NCBI GenBank assembly: GCA_012511095.1
Contig: JAAZGT010000282.1
Location: forward strand, 1 to 5,783
Source of the DNA: Alcaligenaceae bacterium
GTDB lineage: Bacteria; Pseudomonadota; Gammaproteobacteria; Burkholderiales; Burkholderiaceae_B
Reading direction: 5' to 3'
Length of the DNA: 5,783 nucleotides
Both the position numbers and the translations under genes were made by a program. The notes below the pieces were generated by a model. The model had not been told where the DNA came from. It worked only from the letters and a program-made list of their open reading frames with translations, and did not search any database. Shown piece by piece: positions 4,503-5,783 of the stretch. Each line of letters opens with the position of its first letter. Position 1 is the first letter of the stretch.

Positions 4503-5783
4503 TTATGCATCAACGCCATCGATTAACATTTCAGTTAATCCCTTACCAGATTTAACCATTGGCCAAACGTTGGTTTCAGGGTCAGTAATGAAATCAAGGA
4601 AAACTAAGCGATCTTTTTGTGAACCAAAGAAGGCCTCACGTAAAGCTGGCTCAACATCAGCTACCTTAGTTACTTGTACACCTACGTGACCGTAACTCTC
4701 TGCTAACTTAACAAAGTCAGGTATAGAGTCCATATAAGACTCAGAGTAGCGAGACTCATAATCAAGCTCTTGCCACTGCCTTACCATGCCTAAGTAGCCA
4801 TTGTTTAAACAAATGATCTTAGGAGTAAAGCCATATTGCTTACAGGTAGCAAGCTCTTGGATATTCATTTGAATAGAGCCCTCGCCTGTAATACATGCAT
4901 ACATACCACCTGGGTTAGCCATTTGGGCACCCATCGCATAAGGTAGACCAACGCCCATGGTACCTAGACCACCGGAGTTTAACCAGCGACGTGGCTTTTC
5001 AAAACCATAGTATTGGGCTGCAAACATCTGGTGCTGACCAACGTCAGAAGACACAAAGGCCTCACCATTAGTGACTTCCCAAAGCTTTTCAACAACGAAT
5101 TGAGGTTTAATAATCTCATCAGGCTGCACATAAGCTAAACACTTACGATCGCGCCATTGATTAATTTGCTCCCACCAAGCATCGATATTTTTAGCAGGTT
5201 TGTCTTTGTTGTTTTGAAGCTCACGTAATTGTGCATTCATCTCTTGGAGCACGTCTTTGACATTACCCACAATGGGTAAGTCGGCTTTAACGCGCTTAGA
5301 AATAGACGATGGATCCACATCAATATGAATAATTTTGCGCTGTACTTGACCAAAGTGCTTAGGATTAGCAACCACGCGGTCATCAAAGCGTGCGCCCACA
5401 CAAATTAGTACATCACTATTTTGCATCGACATATTGGCTTCGTAAGTACCATGCATACCTGGCATACCGACATAGTTCGGATGGCTAGCATTAAGGCCGC
5501 CTAAAGCCATTAAGGTAGTAGTACACGGCGCATTAAGTAGGTCGACTAGCTCGCGTAGCTCATCAGCGGCATCAGATAGAATCACACCACCGCCGGCATA
5601 AACCATAGGACGAGAACCAGCTCTTAAAGCATTAACTGCTTTTTTAATTTGACCTTGGTGACCCTTAACAACAGGGTTATATGAGCGCATTTTTACTTCA
5701 CCCTTAGGTGGTGAGTAGCGCCACTTAGCAACAGTAATATCCTTAGGGATATCAACTAATACTGGACCTGGACGACCAGTACT
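4503..5783 (-). CDS. ilvB: Acetohydroxyacid (acetolactate) synthase large, catalytic subunit; 5' end missing at the right window edge
   Basis: ThDP-, FAD- and Mg2+-dependent enzyme that condenses pyruvate with pyruvate or 2-oxobutyrate, the committed step of valine/isoleucine/leucine synthesis. The frame stays open to the window edge: upstream of the ATG at 5688-5690, 31 more codons read STGRPGPVLVDIPKD and onward, a classic AHAS motif. The start is therefore outside, and that ATG is only an internal methionine. About 426 of roughly 570-600 residues are present. The missing part is most of the N-terminal ThDP-binding domain with the catalytic glutamate. In fragment numbering (first codon at 5783) GARFDDRV (130-137) lies in the FAD-binding middle domain, SDVGQHQMFAAQYY (245-258) and GGLGTMGVGLPYAMGAQ (271-287) begin the C-terminal ThDP domain, and GEG (300-302) to NN (327-328) is the ThDP/Mg2+ motif. 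The usual Asp of GDG is Glu here. ilvI is a possible alternative symbol. Confidence 0.97.
   Translation of the reverse strand, partial: STGRPGPVLVDIPKDITVAKWRYSPPKGEVKMRSYNPVVKGHQGQIKKAVNALRAGSRPMVYAGGGVILSDAADELRELVDLLNAPCTTTLMALGGLNASHPNYVGMPGMHGTYEANMSMQNSDVLICVGARFDDRVVANPKHFGQVQRKIIHIDVDPSSISKRVKADLPIVGNVKDVLQEMNAQLRELQNNKDKPAKNIDAWWEQINQWRDRKCLAYVQPDEIIKPQFVVEKLWEVTNGEAFVSSDVGQHQMFAAQYYGFEKPRRWLNSGGLGTMGVGLPYAMGAQMANPGGMYACITGEGSIQMNIQELATCKQYGFTPKIICLNNGYLGMVRQWQELDYESRYSESYMDSIPDFVKLAESYGHVGVQVTKVADVEPALREAFFGSQKDRLVFLDFITDPETNVWPMVKSGKGLTEMLIDGVDA

Noticed and set aside
5688..5690. ATG at 5688-5690 as the start of the acetohydroxyacid synthase gene
   Set aside because: The frame stays open to the window edge and encodes STGRPGPVLVDIPKD upstream, a conserved internal AHAS motif. 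The gene is truncated by the window, not short.
1..5783. A previously undescribed defence, mobile or CRISPR system
   Set aside because: Every sizeable frame is a known metabolic family. There are no repeat arrays, transposase or integrase motifs, tRNA-associated attachment sites or toxin-antitoxin pairs in the window.

Overview
The window looks like a piece of a low-GC proteobacterial chromosome. Protein sequences point to Gammaproteobacteria or Betaproteobacteria. The KARI, the AHAS small subunit and the short-type phosphatidylserine decarboxylase are strongly beta-like from memory. The acidic N-terminal tail on PssA resembles Pseudomonas-type gammaproteobacterial homologues. I cannot place it to family without a search.

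Layout, left to right. (1) Positions 1-1042, minus strand: the 5' part of pssA, running off the left edge, preceded by psd. The two genes are 2 bp apart and form the two-step route from CDP-diacylglycerol to phosphatidylethanolamine. (2) Positions 1043-1499: a 457-bp AT-rich divergent intergenic region. It has one good -10 hexamer on the plus strand and several inverted repeats, but no gene. (3) Positions 1500-2096, plus strand: a small Frm2/CinD-like FMN nitroreductase, the only plus-strand gene. (4) Positions 2097-2202: a convergent end with two hairpins. The stronger one is a textbook intrinsic terminator for the plus-strand transcript and lies inside the 3' coding end of the opposing gene. 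(5) Positions 2133-5783, minus strand: phnP, ilvC, ilvH and ilvB (5'-truncated at the right edge), tightly spaced and transcribed ilvB-ilvH-ilvC-phnP.

Functionally, ilvB and ilvH encode acetohydroxyacid synthase and ilvC encodes ketol-acid reductoisomerase. These are the first two steps shared by valine and isoleucine synthesis (and leading to leucine). phnP is a phosphoribosyl cyclic phosphate phosphodiesterase normally known from the C-P lyase phosphonate pathway; here it trails ilvC, 4 bp behind its stop, with no other phn gene in view. In many beta- and some gammaproteobacteria ilvC is followed directly by psd and/or pssA. Here phnP and the nitroreductase sit between these two modules. 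I found no CRISPR array, mobile element, tRNA or rRNA, and no convincing evidence of a new system. The points most worth a second look are the phnP location, the terminator embedded in its coding sequence, and the structured intergenic region.
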